NCBI RefSeq assembly: GCF_900115265.1
Contig: NZ_FOVU01000007.1
Location: 62,001-126,000 of the forward strand
Direction of reading: 5' to 3'
Origin: Bradyrhizobium sp. Ghvi
GTDB lineage: Bacteria > Pseudomonadota > Alphaproteobacteria > Rhizobiales > Xanthobacteraceae
DNA length: 64,000 nucleotides
The translations under genes were made by a program, and so were the position numbers. Below are positions 35,783-43,823 of the stretch, in pieces (within the stretch, counting starts at the first letter, position 1; every line of letters begins with the position of its first letter). The notes under the pieces are model-generated. The model saw nothing but the letters and a program-made list of their open reading frames with translations, did not search any database and had not been told where the DNA came from.

Positions 35783-36250
35783 ATGAAGTGGGATGCGCTG
35801 GAAGAAGAACCCTGCTCGCTGTCTCGCACCGTCGCCGTGGTCGGCGATCGCTGGACGCTCCTGATCCTGCGTGAGTGCTTCTTGCGCGTGCGCCGCTTCG
35901 AGGCATTCCAGTCGTCGCTCCAGATCACGCGGCATCTGCTGTCGGAGCGTCTGAAGAAGCTGGTTCGCCTCGGCATCCTCCGCCGCGTCCCCTATTGCGA
36001 GGCGCCGAAGCGCTATGAGTACATCCTCACGCAGAAGGGGCTCGACCTCTATCCTGTTATCATGGCGATGGTGCATTGGGGCGACATCCACATGGGCGAC
36101 GAGCGCGGCCGCCCCTTGCTTCACGAGCACAAGAACTGCGGCAAGCTGTTCAATCCGGTGATGGTGTGCTCGGAATGCGGCGAGGTATTGCATGCCAAGC
36201 AGGTGCACGTGCATGCGGGGCCGGGGCGGCGGGGAGCTGACGCCGCCTAA
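35783..36250 (+). CDS. HxlR family winged-helix regulator
   Basis: This 155-residue regulator begins at ATG 35783 with GGAGAGGA upstream. The HxlR winged helix covers about residues 10-100: the characteristic N-terminal Cys (EEPCSLSRT), GDRWTLLILRECF, ITRHLLSERLKKL and YEYILTQKG. A C-terminal extension has a CSECG zinc-knuckle-like motif with an upstream CGKLF Cys. The divergent SDR/nitronate monooxygenase genes are likely targets. Confidence 0.88.
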   Translation: MKWDALEEEPCSLSRTVAVVGDRWTLLILRECFLRVRRFEAFQSSLQITRHLLSERLKKLVRLGILRRVPYCEAPKRYEYILTQKGLDLYPVIMAMVHWGDIHMGDERGRPLLHEHKNCGKLFNPVMVCSECGEVLHAKQVHVHAGPGRRGADAA

Positions 36251-37866
36251 TGCCCCCGCGCCGGCGCGGCAAGATCGATCGGACGCAGCACGGCCGCAGT
36301 CGGGATCATCAGCACGGCAATGAGCGCGAGCGTCCAGAACACATCGATATAGGCGAGGAAATCGACCTGCTGCTGCAAGGTTCTGCCGACCCAGGCGACC
36401 GCCTGCGAGGCCGCATCGCTGGCATTCGAGCCTTGCGCCTGGAAATACCGCGTCATCGCATCAATGGTCTGCTGGTAGCCGAGGTCGGACGGTGCGGCGT
36501 GCTCGATCAGGCGGCTCTGGTGGAATTGCTGGCGCTGGGCGAGAAGCGTCTGCGCCAGCGCAACCCCCATCGAGCCACCGATATTGCGGCCGACATTGAT
36601 CAGGGCGGAGGCCTGGTTGGTTTGCTCGGGTGGCAAGCCCTCATAGGATGCTGTCGTCACCGGAAGGAACAAGAAGGGAAGAGCGAACGCAAGATAGATC
36701 CGCGCCAGCGCGGCATAGCCGTAGGTGATGTCCGCGGTAAGTCCGGTCAGATGCCACATTGAAAGCGCGGCGACTGCAGCGCCGAACATGATCAGATATT
36801 TCGGCTGCACCATCGTGACCAGTCGTCCCGCCACCGGCATCAACATCATGGTCACGACGCCGCTCGGCGACAGCACGAGTCCCGCGAGCATCGCGGTGTA
36901 GCCCAGCTCGGTCTGCAGGAGCTGCGGCAACAGCTGCGTCGTTGAGATCAGCACTGCAAACGTGCCGAGCATGACCAGGAAACAGGACCCGAACTGCCAC
37001 CTGCCGAGCAGGCGGATGTCGACGATGGGATCATCCCGCATCAACTCCCATGGGATCAACGCGAGCAGGCAGAAGGCGGAGAGCAGCGCGAAGAACACGA
37101 TCATGTTCGAGCCGAACCAGTCGTTGCGCTGGCCTTCATCGAGCACGAATTCGAGCGCGCCGAGTCCGATCGCGACGAGCAGGAAGCCGATGTAGTCAAC
37201 GCGCAGGCCCTTGCTCAGCAGCTTCTCCCTCTCCTCTTCCGCGCCCGACGGCTCCTTGACCAGCGTGCCGACCAGGAAGAGCGAGAGCAGCCCCATCGGC
37301 ACGTTGATCAGGAAGACCCAGTGCCAGCTATAGGTATCGGTGATCCAGCCGCCGAGCGTCGGGCCGATCACCGGCGCGACCACGACGGCGACGCCATAGA
37401 TGGCAAAGGCCTGGCCTCGCTTCTCCGGCGGGAACGAATCGGCAAGGATCGCCTGCTCGCTGGTGGCCATGCCGCCGCCGCCGAGGCCTTGCAGGATGCG
37501 GAACAGCACCAGCGCCTGCAGATTCCAGGCGAGGCCGCACAACAGCGACGCCACCGAGAATGTCGCCACGCACATCATGTAAAAGCGTTTGCGGCCGATG
37601 ACGGTCGACAGCCAGCCGGAGATCGACAGCACGATGGCGTTGGCGACGAGATAGCTGGTGATGACATAGGTGCTCTCGTCGATGCCGACAGCGAGCCCGC
37701 CGGCGATGTGGCGTAGCGCGACATTGGCTATCGTGGTGTCGAGCACCTCCATGAAGGTCGCGATCGAGACCACGAAGGCGATGAGGTATGGATTGTGTCC
37801 GCCTGCGGCCGAACGTTCCGGCGACCAGCCTCCGGCGGACGCACCGTCTTGGGTGGCGTCGGTCAT
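36247..37866 (-). CDS. DHA2 family efflux MFS permease (EmrB type)
   Basis: This is a 539-residue, 14-TM drug:proton antiporter. Visible signatures include MEVLDTTIANVALRHIAG in TM1, the motif A region GWLSTVIGRKRFYM, and the antiporter motif C region GVAVVVAPVIGPTLGGW. Its start overlaps the stop of the HlyD-type gene by ATGA, so the two are translationally coupled. Together with an outer-membrane TolC partner (not in window) they would form a tripartite pump. The 3' end overlaps the convergent hxlR-type gene by 4 bases. Confidence 0.93.
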   Translation of the reverse strand: MTDATQDGASAGGWSPERSAAGGHNPYLIAFVVSIATFMEVLDTTIANVALRHIAGGLAVGIDESTYVITSYLVANAIVLSISGWLSTVIGRKRFYMMCVATFSVASLLCGLAWNLQALVLFRILQGLGGGGMATSEQAILADSFPPEKRGQAFAIYGVAVVVAPVIGPTLGGWITDTYSWHWVFLINVPMGLLSLFLVGTLVKEPSGAEEEREKLLSKGLRVDYIGFLLVAIGLGALEFVLDEGQRNDWFGSNMIVFFALLSAFCLLALIPWELMRDDPIVDIRLLGRWQFGSCFLVMLGTFAVLISTTQLLPQLLQTELGYTAMLAGLVLSPSGVVTMMLMPVAGRLVTMVQPKYLIMFGAAVAALSMWHLTGLTADITYGYAALARIYLAFALPFLFLPVTTASYEGLPPEQTNQASALINVGRNIGGSMGVALAQTLLAQRQQFHQSRLIEHAAPSDLGYQQTIDAMTRYFQAQGSNASDAASQAVAWVGRTLQQQVDFLAYIDVFWTLALIAVLMIPTAAVLRPIDLAAPARGH

Positions 37867-39020
37867 CGCACCTTGACCCAGGGCACGACCGACATGCCGG
37901 GACCGACAGGCAGATCGGCCGGCCAGTTGTCGACCACGATCTTCACCGGCACGCGCTGCACCACCTTGACGTAATTGCCGGTGGCATTCTCGGCCGGCAG
38001 CAGGCTGAAGGCGGTCCCCGAGCCCGGCTGCACGGAATCGACATGGCCGGTCAGCTTGCGTCCCGGATAGGCATCGATGCGGATTTCGACCGCCTGACCC
38101 GGCCGCATGTCATTGAGCTGGGTTTCCTTGTAATTGGCGACGATCCAGACGTCGTCGGGCACGAACATCATCAGGCTCTGCCCCGCGGTCACGAACGTAC
38201 CTTTGGCGCCCGAGAGCTTGACGACGCGGCCGGATTGCGCGGCGACGACGCTCGTGTATTGCAGGTTCAACCGGGCCTGATCGAGCTGCGCCTGCGACTG
38301 TTGCAGCTGCGCCTTGGCGCCTTCGAGCTGGGCCTGCAGCGTCTTGATGCCGACCTGCGCGGCGATCACGGCGGTCTTGGCGCGTTCGGTGTTGGCTTGC
38401 TGGGCCTGAAGATCGGACCGGGTCTGCTGCTGACGCTGCACGGTGCCGGCGCCCTTCTCGACCAGATCCTGTGCGCGGTTGAACTCCTCCTGCGAGAACT
38501 GGAGCTGCGCCTGCGCCTGCTCGAGCTGCGCCTGGGCCTGCTTGATCTGCTCCTGCTGGGAATCGATCTGCGCCTCGACATTGCCGATGTTGGCCTTGGA
38601 GACTTCGACCTGCGCATTGGCCTGATCGACGGCGATGCGATAGTCACGCTCGTCGATTTTGGCGAGGAGATCGCCGGCGTTGACATGCTGGTTGTCGGTA
38701 ACAGGGACATCGGTGACATAGCCGCCGACTTTCGAGGCCACCGAAAAGCTGCGCGCGGCGACGAAGGCGTCGTCGGTGGACTCATAGTGACGGACCTCGA
38801 GCCAATAAAGCAGACCGCCGGCCAGGGCGGCGATCAGCGCGATTGCGCCGATGCTCGCCAGCAGCCAGTGCTCGCGAAGTCGATCGCGCAGCGACGGCGC
38901 CTTGTCCGATTTCCCGGACTGTTCTTTGGCCTGGTGCTTGGGGTCGGGCGAATTCCTTGGAGCTTCCACCTTCTGAGGCTGCTCCGCGGAAGGCCCACGC
39001 TCCCGGGTTTGAGCATCCAC
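37863..39020 (-). CDS. HlyD/EmrA-type membrane fusion protein
   Basis: This membrane fusion protein is about 385 residues from the preferred GTG at 39020. A charged N-terminus precedes one TM helix (LLASIGAIALIAALAGGLLY), then the biotinyl-lipoyl-like half (STDDAFVAA), a long Gln/Ala coiled-coil hairpin (QAQAQLEQAQAQLQFSQEEF) and the closing beta domain. It links EmrB to TolC. The start is uncertain because the frame stays open to 39194, but the upstream part is not EmrA-like. Confidence 0.9.
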   Translation of the reverse strand: MDAQTRERGPSAEQPQKVEAPRNSPDPKHQAKEQSGKSDKAPSLRDRLREHWLLASIGAIALIAALAGGLLYWLEVRHYESTDDAFVAARSFSVASKVGGYVTDVPVTDNQHVNAGDLLAKIDERDYRIAVDQANAQVEVSKANIGNVEAQIDSQQEQIKQAQAQLEQAQAQLQFSQEEFNRAQDLVEKGAGTVQRQQQTRSDLQAQQANTERAKTAVIAAQVGIKTLQAQLEGAKAQLQQSQAQLDQARLNLQYTSVVAAQSGRVVKLSGAKGTFVTAGQSLMMFVPDDVWIVANYKETQLNDMRPGQAVEIRIDAYPGRKLTGHVDSVQPGSGTAFSLLPAENATGNYVKVVQRVPVKIVVDNWPADLPVGPGMSVVPWVKVR

Positions 39021-39200
39021 TGCGAACACCTCTATCGGGATTTTTCGGCAAACGGCTGGCCTGCGCACATGCCGGGGGCCTAACCGCAGCCCTGAAGCAT
39101 GGTTCCGGGTCCTGGGAGCACCGCCGCCATTTGTGATTGCATTGCGCAAAAAAGAAGCGCGGCGCTGTCGGCGCCGCGCCTCACCAATGCCCACACACCA

Positions 39201-39359
39201 TCAGTGCGTGTTCGTCTTTTGCCACTTCTCGAGATCGGGCTTCACCTTGTCCGATCCCTGCTCTTTCTCCGGGGTACCTTTCCAGGGCGTGTCCGTCTGC
39301 CTGTGCGAACCCCAGTCACTCCGATCCCGGGGATCATCGTTGGGCCGTTCTTTGCTCAT
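39201..39359 (-). CDS. Small hydrophilic protein (52 aa)
   Basis: From ATG 39359 (AAAGAGAG ribosome site) the product is 52 residues, very hydrophilic (MSKERPNDDPRDRSDWG), and probably disordered. It starts 23 bases after the stop of the PRC-barrel gene and is likely cotranscribed with it. Function is unknown; such short charged peptides are common in stress regulons of this group. Confidence 0.65.
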   Translation of the reverse strand: MSKERPNDDPRDRSDWGSHRQTDTPWKGTPEKEQGSDKVKPDLEKWQKTNTH

Positions 39360-39382
39360 CGATCTCTCTTTCTGCAAGAACG

Positions 39383-39757
39383 TCAGGCGACGGGAACACC
39401 GTAATAGGCGTTGATGCCGCGCAGCGCGGCGTCGTCGCCCCAGTTCCAATCGCTGCGCTCGCCGTATTTCGGCGCGCCTTCCAGCGCCTTGGCGGTGATT
39501 CCGGTGACATAACCCCCGAGTTCGGTGTCGTACTTGAGCGACTGCCAAGGCAACGGATAATGGTCATTGCCGAGGCCGAGAAATCCACCGAAGCCGAGGA
39601 CAGCGTAAGACACCCTGCCGCTGACCTTGTCGATCATCACGCGTTCAATCGAACCGATTCTGTTGCGATCGGCGCCGTAGACCGATGTTCCCTCGACCTT
39701 GTCGCTGCCGATCAACCGGCCCATCTCGCTGCGGTCCAGCTCACCTTGATTCAACAT
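39383..39757 (-). CDS. PRC-barrel domain protein
   Basis: This 124-residue protein has a PRC-barrel (about residues 12-80): RLIGSDKVEGTSVYGADRNRIGS, RVMIDKVSGRVSYAVLGFGGFLGLG and HYPLPWQSLKYD. Stand-alone PRC-barrels are frequent stress-induced proteins in rhizobia. It is the first gene of a two-gene unit with a candidate EcfG promoter about 35 bases upstream. Confidence 0.9.
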   Translation of the reverse strand: MLNQGELDRSEMGRLIGSDKVEGTSVYGADRNRIGSIERVMIDKVSGRVSYAVLGFGGFLGLGNDHYPLPWQSLKYDTELGGYVTGITAKALEGAPKYGERSDWNWGDDAALRGINAYYGVPVA

Positions 39758-39788
39758 CGCAATCCTCCACTCAGCCGATACGTGAACT

Positions 39789-39814
39789 AACTTGCAGGAA
39801 GGGGCGATCGTTCC
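39789..39814 (-). promoter_or_regulatory. Candidate EcfG promoter for the PRC-barrel unit
   Basis: Read on the minus strand: GGAAC (39814-39810), 17 bases, AGTT (39792-39789), about 32 bases before the PRC-barrel ATG. The first -10 base is A instead of C, so this is a weaker match. It is arranged back to back with the plus-strand site at 39837. Confidence 0.45.
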
Positions 39815-39836
39815 AGGACTGACCTGCGATCAGACG

Positions 39837-39861
39837 GGAACATCGCCGGAAACGCGCTGTT
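39837..39861 (+). promoter_or_regulatory. Candidate EcfG promoter
   Basis: GGAAC (39837-39841), 16 bases, TGTT (39858-39861), 24 bases before ATG 39885 of a small conserved gene. Confidence 0.5.
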
Positions 39862-39884
39862 CTTGATAATCAATGGAGACAACC

Positions 39885-40112
39885 ATGAGCGACTTCCGCG
39901 ACATTCAGCACGGCGTCAACGATCCCGTCGACGGCGTCGATGTGAAGCACCGGATCAACGCCAACCAGACGCCGCATGAGCGGGCACAACGCCATGCCGA
40001 CGTGCGCGCCGATCCCTCAGCCTCGCCTTCCGAGCCGTTCCTGCCGGAACGCTTGCGGCGGAAACCGACCGATCCGATTAATCCTCGCACCGGCCGCAAT
40101 CCCCGGGATTAG
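39885..40112 (+). CDS. Small hydrophilic hypothetical protein
   Basis: This 75-residue protein (MSDFRDIQHGVNDPVDGVD) is rich in Asp, Pro, Arg and His and predicted soluble and largely disordered. ATG 39885 is preferred over 39873 because GGAG lies at the right distance from it. Family not recognised. Confidence 0.6.
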   Translation: MSDFRDIQHGVNDPVDGVDVKHRINANQTPHERAQRHADVRADPSASPSEPFLPERLRRKPTDPINPRTGRNPRD

Positions 40113-40137
40113 GAACCTCGGCCCCGCGGCTCGTGTT
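40112..40137 (+). promoter_or_regulatory. Candidate EcfG promoter for the DUF4142 gene
   Basis: GGAAC (40112-40116), 17 bases, TGTT (40134-40137), 55 bases before ATG 40193. Confidence 0.5.
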
Positions 40138-40192
40138 GGTTTCCGCGAGGACTCGCACGGCAAGGCCGCGCGACCAACAGAGGGACCTAACC

Positions 40193-40744
40193 ATGAAACG
40201 TGCCGTCATCGTCTTTGCCTGCGTGCTTCTCGCAGGCCCCGCGCTCGCGCAGTCGATTGGGGAGAAGACCGGCGTCAATTCGGCGCTGGGCGTCGCACCC
40301 AAGACCGCCGATTTCGTCAAGGAGGTCGCCATCAGCGACATGTTCGAGATCGAATCGAGCAAGCTCGCCGAGCAGAAGGGCAACGCCCAAGAGAAGACGT
40401 TCGCGCAGCAGATGATCACCGACCACACCAAGACCAGCAGCGAGCTGAAGGGCCTGGTCGGAAACGGCAAGGTCCAGGCGACCTTGCCGACTGCGTTGGA
40501 TAGCTCTCATCAGAGCAAACTCGACAAGCTCAAGAGCGCCTCGGGCAAGGATTTCAGCTCGGACTACAATTCCTACCAGGTCAGCGCCCACGAAGACGCG
40601 ATCTCGCTGTTCGATCGCTATGCCAAGGGCGGCGACAACGCCGCGCTGAAGGAGTGGGCCGACAAGACGCTGCCGGCACTCAGGCATCATCTCGACATGG
40701 CCAAGGAACTTGGCAGAGCGCCGAGCGTCGGACAAACGAAGTAA
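40193..40744 (+). CDS. DUF4142 exported protein
   Basis: With the start at 40193 this 183-residue protein has a signal peptide (about 20 residues, ending PALAQ). The mature four-helix DUF4142 domain shows EVAISDMFEIESSKLA, FAQQMITDHTKTSSELK and the second-half YQVSAHEDAISLFDRYA. DUF4142 proteins are ferritin-like helical bundles in the periplasm, often stress-induced. A long hairpin follows the stop. Confidence 0.88.
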   Translation: MKRAVIVFACVLLAGPALAQSIGEKTGVNSALGVAPKTADFVKEVAISDMFEIESSKLAEQKGNAQEKTFAQQMITDHTKTSSELKGLVGNGKVQATLPTALDSSHQSKLDKLKSASGKDFSSDYNSYQVSAHEDAISLFDRYAKGGDNAALKEWADKTLPALRHHLDMAKELGRAPSVGQTK

Positions 40745-40751
40745 AGGCCTT

Positions 40752-40782
40752 CCGAGGACGTCGGCTCTGCCGGCGTCCTCGG
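40752..40782. terminator. Perfect long hairpin after the DUF4142 gene
   Basis: CCGAGGACGTCGG (40752-40764) pairs with CCGGCGTCCTCGG (40770-40782) (one G-T pair) around CTCTG. No T-run follows, so termination may be inefficient or the hairpin may protect the RNA 3' end. Confidence 0.55.
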
Positions 40783-40836
40783 TTAGCAGCGATGCTCCTC
40801 TCCGCTGGTTGAGATCGCAAAATCGCGGAGACCTTC

Positions 40837-41838
40837 ATGGCAGATCACGACAACACTTTGGTAACCCGGCGGCGCGTCGTGCACGCCGCGAGCGCCACGC
40901 TCGCTGCGGCATCGCTGGCGCCGTCGGTGGCGAAAGGAAACATTGACATGGCCGAGCAAGATCTGATCGATCCCCTCACCCGCTATCCGAAGCCGCCGTT
41001 CAAGAAGCAGTCGCAGCCCTGGCCGGGCCTCGCCGGCAAGATGGAGCCGCGCCCCGATCACGGCGAGACCAGCTACAAAGGCTCCGGCCGGCTTACCGGC
41101 CGCAAGGCGCTGATCACCGGCGGCGATTCCGGCATGGGCCGGGCGGCCGCGATCGCGTATGCGCGCGAAGGCGCCGACGTCGCCATCAATTACGTGCCGG
41201 CGGAGGAGCCCGACGCGCAGGAGGTCATCGCGCTGATCAAGAAGGAAGGTCGCACCGGTCTTGCGATCCCAGGCGATCTTCGAGACGAGGCGTTCTGCAA
41301 GAAGCTGGTCGAGCAGGCCGTGCAGGGCCTCGGCGGGCTCGACATCATCGTCAACAACGCCGCCCGCCAGCAGGCACGCGCCTCCATCCTCGATGTCTCA
41401 TCGGAAGATTTCGACGCGACCATGAAGACCAACATCTACGCGCCGTTCTGGATCATCAAGGCGGCGCTGCCGCATCTCAAGCCGGGATCCTGCATCATCG
41501 GCACGACATCCGAACAGGCTTACGATCCCTCGCCCGATCTCTACGACTACGCACAGACCAAGGCGGCGACGATGAACTACGTGAAGTCACTGTCAAAGCA
41601 ACTCGCCTCCAAGGGCATTCGCGTCAATGGCGTCGCGCCCGGACCGATCTGGACGCCGCTCCAGGTCTCCGGCGGCGCCACGATGGAGAAGCTCGAAAAG
41701 TTCGGCGGCATGACACCACTGGGCCGCCCCGGACAGCCCGCCGAGCTCGCCTCGATCTATGTGCAGCTTGCCGCGGCCGATGCGAGTTATGCGACCGGTC
41801 AAGTGTACGGCGCCGCCGGCGGATCAGGCCAACCTTAA
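40837..41838 (+). CDS. SDR family oxidoreductase (YghA/general-stress-39 type)
   Basis: This 333-residue SDR of the extended-N-terminus type has a Tat-like RRRVVHAASATLA leader, then YPKPPFKKQSQPWPGLAGKM, the cofactor loop ITGGDSGMGRAAA, NNAARQQ, Ser in GTTSEQAYDP and YAQTK (Tyr-x3-Lys). The family (B. subtilis GsiB-cluster YhdF/YdaD, E. coli YghA) is stress-linked. Substrate unknown. Confidence 0.9.
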   Translation: MADHDNTLVTRRRVVHAASATLAAASLAPSVAKGNIDMAEQDLIDPLTRYPKPPFKKQSQPWPGLAGKMEPRPDHGETSYKGSGRLTGRKALITGGDSGMGRAAAIAYAREGADVAINYVPAEEPDAQEVIALIKKEGRTGLAIPGDLRDEAFCKKLVEQAVQGLGGLDIIVNNAARQQARASILDVSSEDFDATMKTNIYAPFWIIKAALPHLKPGSCIIGTTSEQAYDPSPDLYDYAQTKAATMNYVKSLSKQLASKGIRVNGVAPGPIWTPLQVSGGATMEKLEKFGGMTPLGRPGQPAELASIYVQLAAADASYATGQVYGAAGGSGQP

Positions 41839-41859
41839 GACCCGCCGGACGGTACGTTC

Positions 41860-41885
41860 GGAACCGTCGGGCGGGAATGTTCGTT
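41860..41885 (+). promoter_or_regulatory. EcfG promoter, full consensus
   Basis: GGAAC (41860-41864), 17 bases, CGTT (41882-41885), upstream of the PAP2-DUF3147-DUF3147 unit whose ATG is at 41939. It overlaps a hairpin (41841-41875) that follows the upstream SDR gene. Confidence 0.65.
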
Positions 41886-41938
41886 GTCATGCGAGCGCAA
41901 CAAAGTCGTCAGGAAGATAGCTCGTCAGCAACGGCCCC

Positions 41939-42514
41939 ATGGCACTGGTAACCATAGAACCGACCCACGCCGATCATGCGATCGCCAATGAGATCGCTAA
42001 CCACACCAACTCGCGGCTCGAGCAAACGGCCGAGGCGCTGACCTGGGGAGCCGACGAACATATCCTGATAGGACTTGCCGCGGCAGGATGGGTCTACACC
42101 CAGCTGCGGCAACCGAGCCAGCGTCCCACTGCAAATCACGTGTTGCTGGTCTCGCTGGTCACGGCCCTGCTTCCGCACGTCCTGAAATCAGTGTTCGACC
42201 AAACGAGACCGGATCGGCTAACGGCGGTCGGCCACTGGCGCGGCATTCCGATATCAGGGCAGTCTCGCGACGCATTTCCGTCTGGTCATGCCGTACACAT
42301 GGGCGCCCTTGCCTCCGCCGCTGGTCTACTTCCAACAAGACCGCGGCGTGTCGTTCGCGCTGTTGCCGTGGGGCTTTCACTGACGCGCGTTGTCCTGCTT
42401 GCTCATTGGGCGAGCGATGTACTGGCTGGCTTCACTTTGGGCGTGGCTGTCGAGAGACTTCTCCGTCCGCTTACCCTCGGCTGGTCGCGCATGGCATCCC
42501 GGACGCGGCGATGA
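41939..42514 (+). CDS. PAP2 superfamily membrane phosphatase
   Basis: This 191-residue protein has the three PAP2 acid phosphatase motifs: KSVFDQTRPDR (KxxxxxxRP), PSGHAVHMG (PSGH) and the third motif R-x5-H-x3-D in RVVLLAHWASD. Several TM helices place it in the inner membrane, where it could dephosphorylate undecaprenyl-PP or phosphatidate. It starts an ATGA-coupled three-gene unit. Confidence 0.9.
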   Translation: MALVTIEPTHADHAIANEIANHTNSRLEQTAEALTWGADEHILIGLAAAGWVYTQLRQPSQRPTANHVLLVSLVTALLPHVLKSVFDQTRPDRLTAVGHWRGIPISGQSRDAFPSGHAVHMGALASAAGLLPTRPRRVVRAVAVGLSLTRVVLLAHWASDVLAGFTLGVAVERLLRPLTLGWSRMASRTRR

Positions 42515-42858
42515 CGGAGTACCTTGTCCGCTTCATCGCGGGTGGCGTTGTCGTCTCTGCCTTCGCGATCTTTGGAGACATGCTAAAGCCGAAGAGCTTT
42601 GCCGGACTTCTCGGTGCCGCCCCCTCGGTGGCGCTGGCGACGCTGGGCATCGCCGTTGCCCAGCACGGCGCGCAATATGCTGCGGCAGCCAGCTGGACCA
42701 TGATCTATGGTGCGGCAGCCCTCGCCTGCTACAGCCTCGCGGTCTGCCATCTCCTGATGAGGTTTCGTTTCACGGCCTTGCCCGCCACGATCATCGCTTT
42801 TGTCGTATGGCTTGTGGTTGCCTTTGCCCTGCTCGCGGGTTTCGGAGGCGCCGCTTGA
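42511..42858 (+). CDS. DUF3147 membrane protein 1
   Basis: ATG 42511 overlaps the PAP2 stop by 4 bases. The 115-residue protein has four hydrophobic helices (VRFIAGGVVVSAFAIFGDML, PSVALATLGIAVA, MIYGAAALACYSLAVCHLLM, IIAFVVWLVVAFALLAGF). The DUF3147 signature GDMLKPKSFAGLLGAAPSVAL is clear. It is probably a small integral membrane partner of the next gene. Function unknown. Confidence 0.82.
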   Translation: MTEYLVRFIAGGVVVSAFAIFGDMLKPKSFAGLLGAAPSVALATLGIAVAQHGAQYAAAASWTMIYGAAALACYSLAVCHLLMRFRFTALPATIIAFVVWLVVAFALLAGFGGAA

Positions 42859-43307
42859 TGCCGGTCCAGCTGTCATTGTCGGCTCTGAAGCAAACGCATT
42901 GGTACGAGTACGGCGTTCGCTTTCTGCTCGGCGGAACGGCGACGGTTTTCGCAGGTATCGTCAGCGCGCAATGCGGCGTCGCCGTGGGCGGGCTCTTCCT
43001 TGCGCTGCCTGCTATTTTCTGTGCCAGCGCGACGCTGATCGAAAGCCATGAGCGCCGGGCCAAAGAGAAGGCGGGTCTCTCGGGACGAAGACGCGGACAG
43101 CAGGCGGCAGCTCTCGACGCTGCGGGTGCCGGCTTGGGGAGCATTGGTCTTGCAGCGTTTGCCGCGACCTTCTACGCCCTGGTTGCGACGAGTGTGATCG
43201 GAGCATTCGCCGTCGCCATCCTCGTGTGGGCTACCGTCTCGGTATCGGCCTGGTGGTTGAGACGGAAGCTCCGCGCCACATCTCATCGCACGCACACGGA
43301 GCGCTGA
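42858..43307 (+). CDS. DUF3147 membrane protein 2
   Basis: ATG 42858 shares one base with the preceding stop (TGATG). The 149-residue product is a longer paralogue of the previous gene with four TM helices: YGVRFLLGGTATVFAGIVSA, GVAVGGLFLALPAIFCASA, then a charged loop (KEKAGLSGRRRG) and two more helices. The two adjacent paralogues may form a hetero-oligomer. Confidence 0.82.
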   Translation: MPVQLSLSALKQTHWYEYGVRFLLGGTATVFAGIVSAQCGVAVGGLFLALPAIFCASATLIESHERRAKEKAGLSGRRRGQQAAALDAAGAGLGSIGLAAFAATFYALVATSVIGAFAVAILVWATVSVSAWWLRRKLRATSHRTHTER

Positions 43308-43313
43308 GGGCGA

Positions 43314-43508
43314 TCAGCGCGAGGCCGGCGCCTCTTGCCGCGGCATCAGGAAATCGTACATCTCGGCTGCAGTGTGCAGCTGATCAATGCGGGCGGCGAC
43401 GGAGTCGCGCTGATGACCAGCCGGCAGACGCGATAACTCATGTTCGAGCCGCAGCTTTTGCGCCACGAGACGCTGTTCGAAGGTGTGAGGCTCAGATCGT
43501 TTTCGCAT
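43314..43508 (-). CDS. Small helical protein (64 aa)
   Basis: This 64-residue protein (MRKRSEPHTFEQRLVAQKLR) has a predicted amphipathic helix-turn-helix hairpin and no signal. GGACGGAAG precedes its ATG. It overlaps the upstream 52-codon gene by 17 bases, indicating a coupled pair, and runs convergent to the DUF3147 unit. Function unknown. Confidence 0.65.
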   Translation of the reverse strand: MRKRSEPHTFEQRLVAQKLRLEHELSRLPAGHQRDSVAARIDQLHTAAEMYDFLMPRQEAPASR

Positions 43509-43650
43509 CTTCCGTCCTTGGCGGTTGCAGGCCGGGGCTGTTGGCCCAGCGCTCGACCTGATCGATGACCTTCTGGTGGCTTGGTCGCACCGGTTTCGAT
43601 GCTTCGGGCTCTTCCGACAGCTTGCGGGGTAACCTGACTTCGTCCGTCAT
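43492..43650 (-). CDS. Small conserved-looking protein (52 aa), not previously obvious
   Basis: The frame from ATG 43650 to TGA 43492 encodes 52 residues beginning MTDEVRLPRKLSEEPEASK and containing SHQKVIDQVERWA. A GAGGGAGAG ribosome site precedes it. Codon usage is coding-like and it overlaps the next gene. It is soluble with no recognised family. Confidence 0.6.
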   Translation of the reverse strand: MTDEVRLPRKLSEEPEASKPVRPSHQKVIDQVERWANSPGLQPPRTEDAKTI

Positions 43651-43759
43651 GGCGGCTCTCCCTCTGCTGTAGAATGCGCCAGCGGAAGAGTCGTTTCAAT
43701 CATAACCTATTGATATTTTTGAGGGTTATTACTCATTTGGCGGTATCGACGATTCATGT

Positions 43760-43784
43760 GGAACTCTTGCTAAGTTCGTTCGTT
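43760..43784 (+). promoter_or_regulatory. EcfG promoter, full consensus, for the RHH gene
   Basis: GGAAC (43760-43764), 16 bases, CGTT (43781-43784), 39 bases upstream of ATG 43824. Its -10 element overlaps the operator at 43783-43808. Confidence 0.62.
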
Positions 43785-43808
43785 GAGTAAGCTACTCAAT
43801 CTACTCAA
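43783..43808. promoter_or_regulatory. Palindromic operator with a third half-site
   Basis: TTGAGTA (43783-43789), AGC, TACTCAA (43793-43799) form a perfect inverted repeat, followed by another TACTCAA (43802-43808) at 9-base phasing. Just upstream of an RHH regulator gene this looks like its own autorepression site. Confidence 0.68.
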
Positions 43809-43823
43809 TTTGCGTGATGGACC

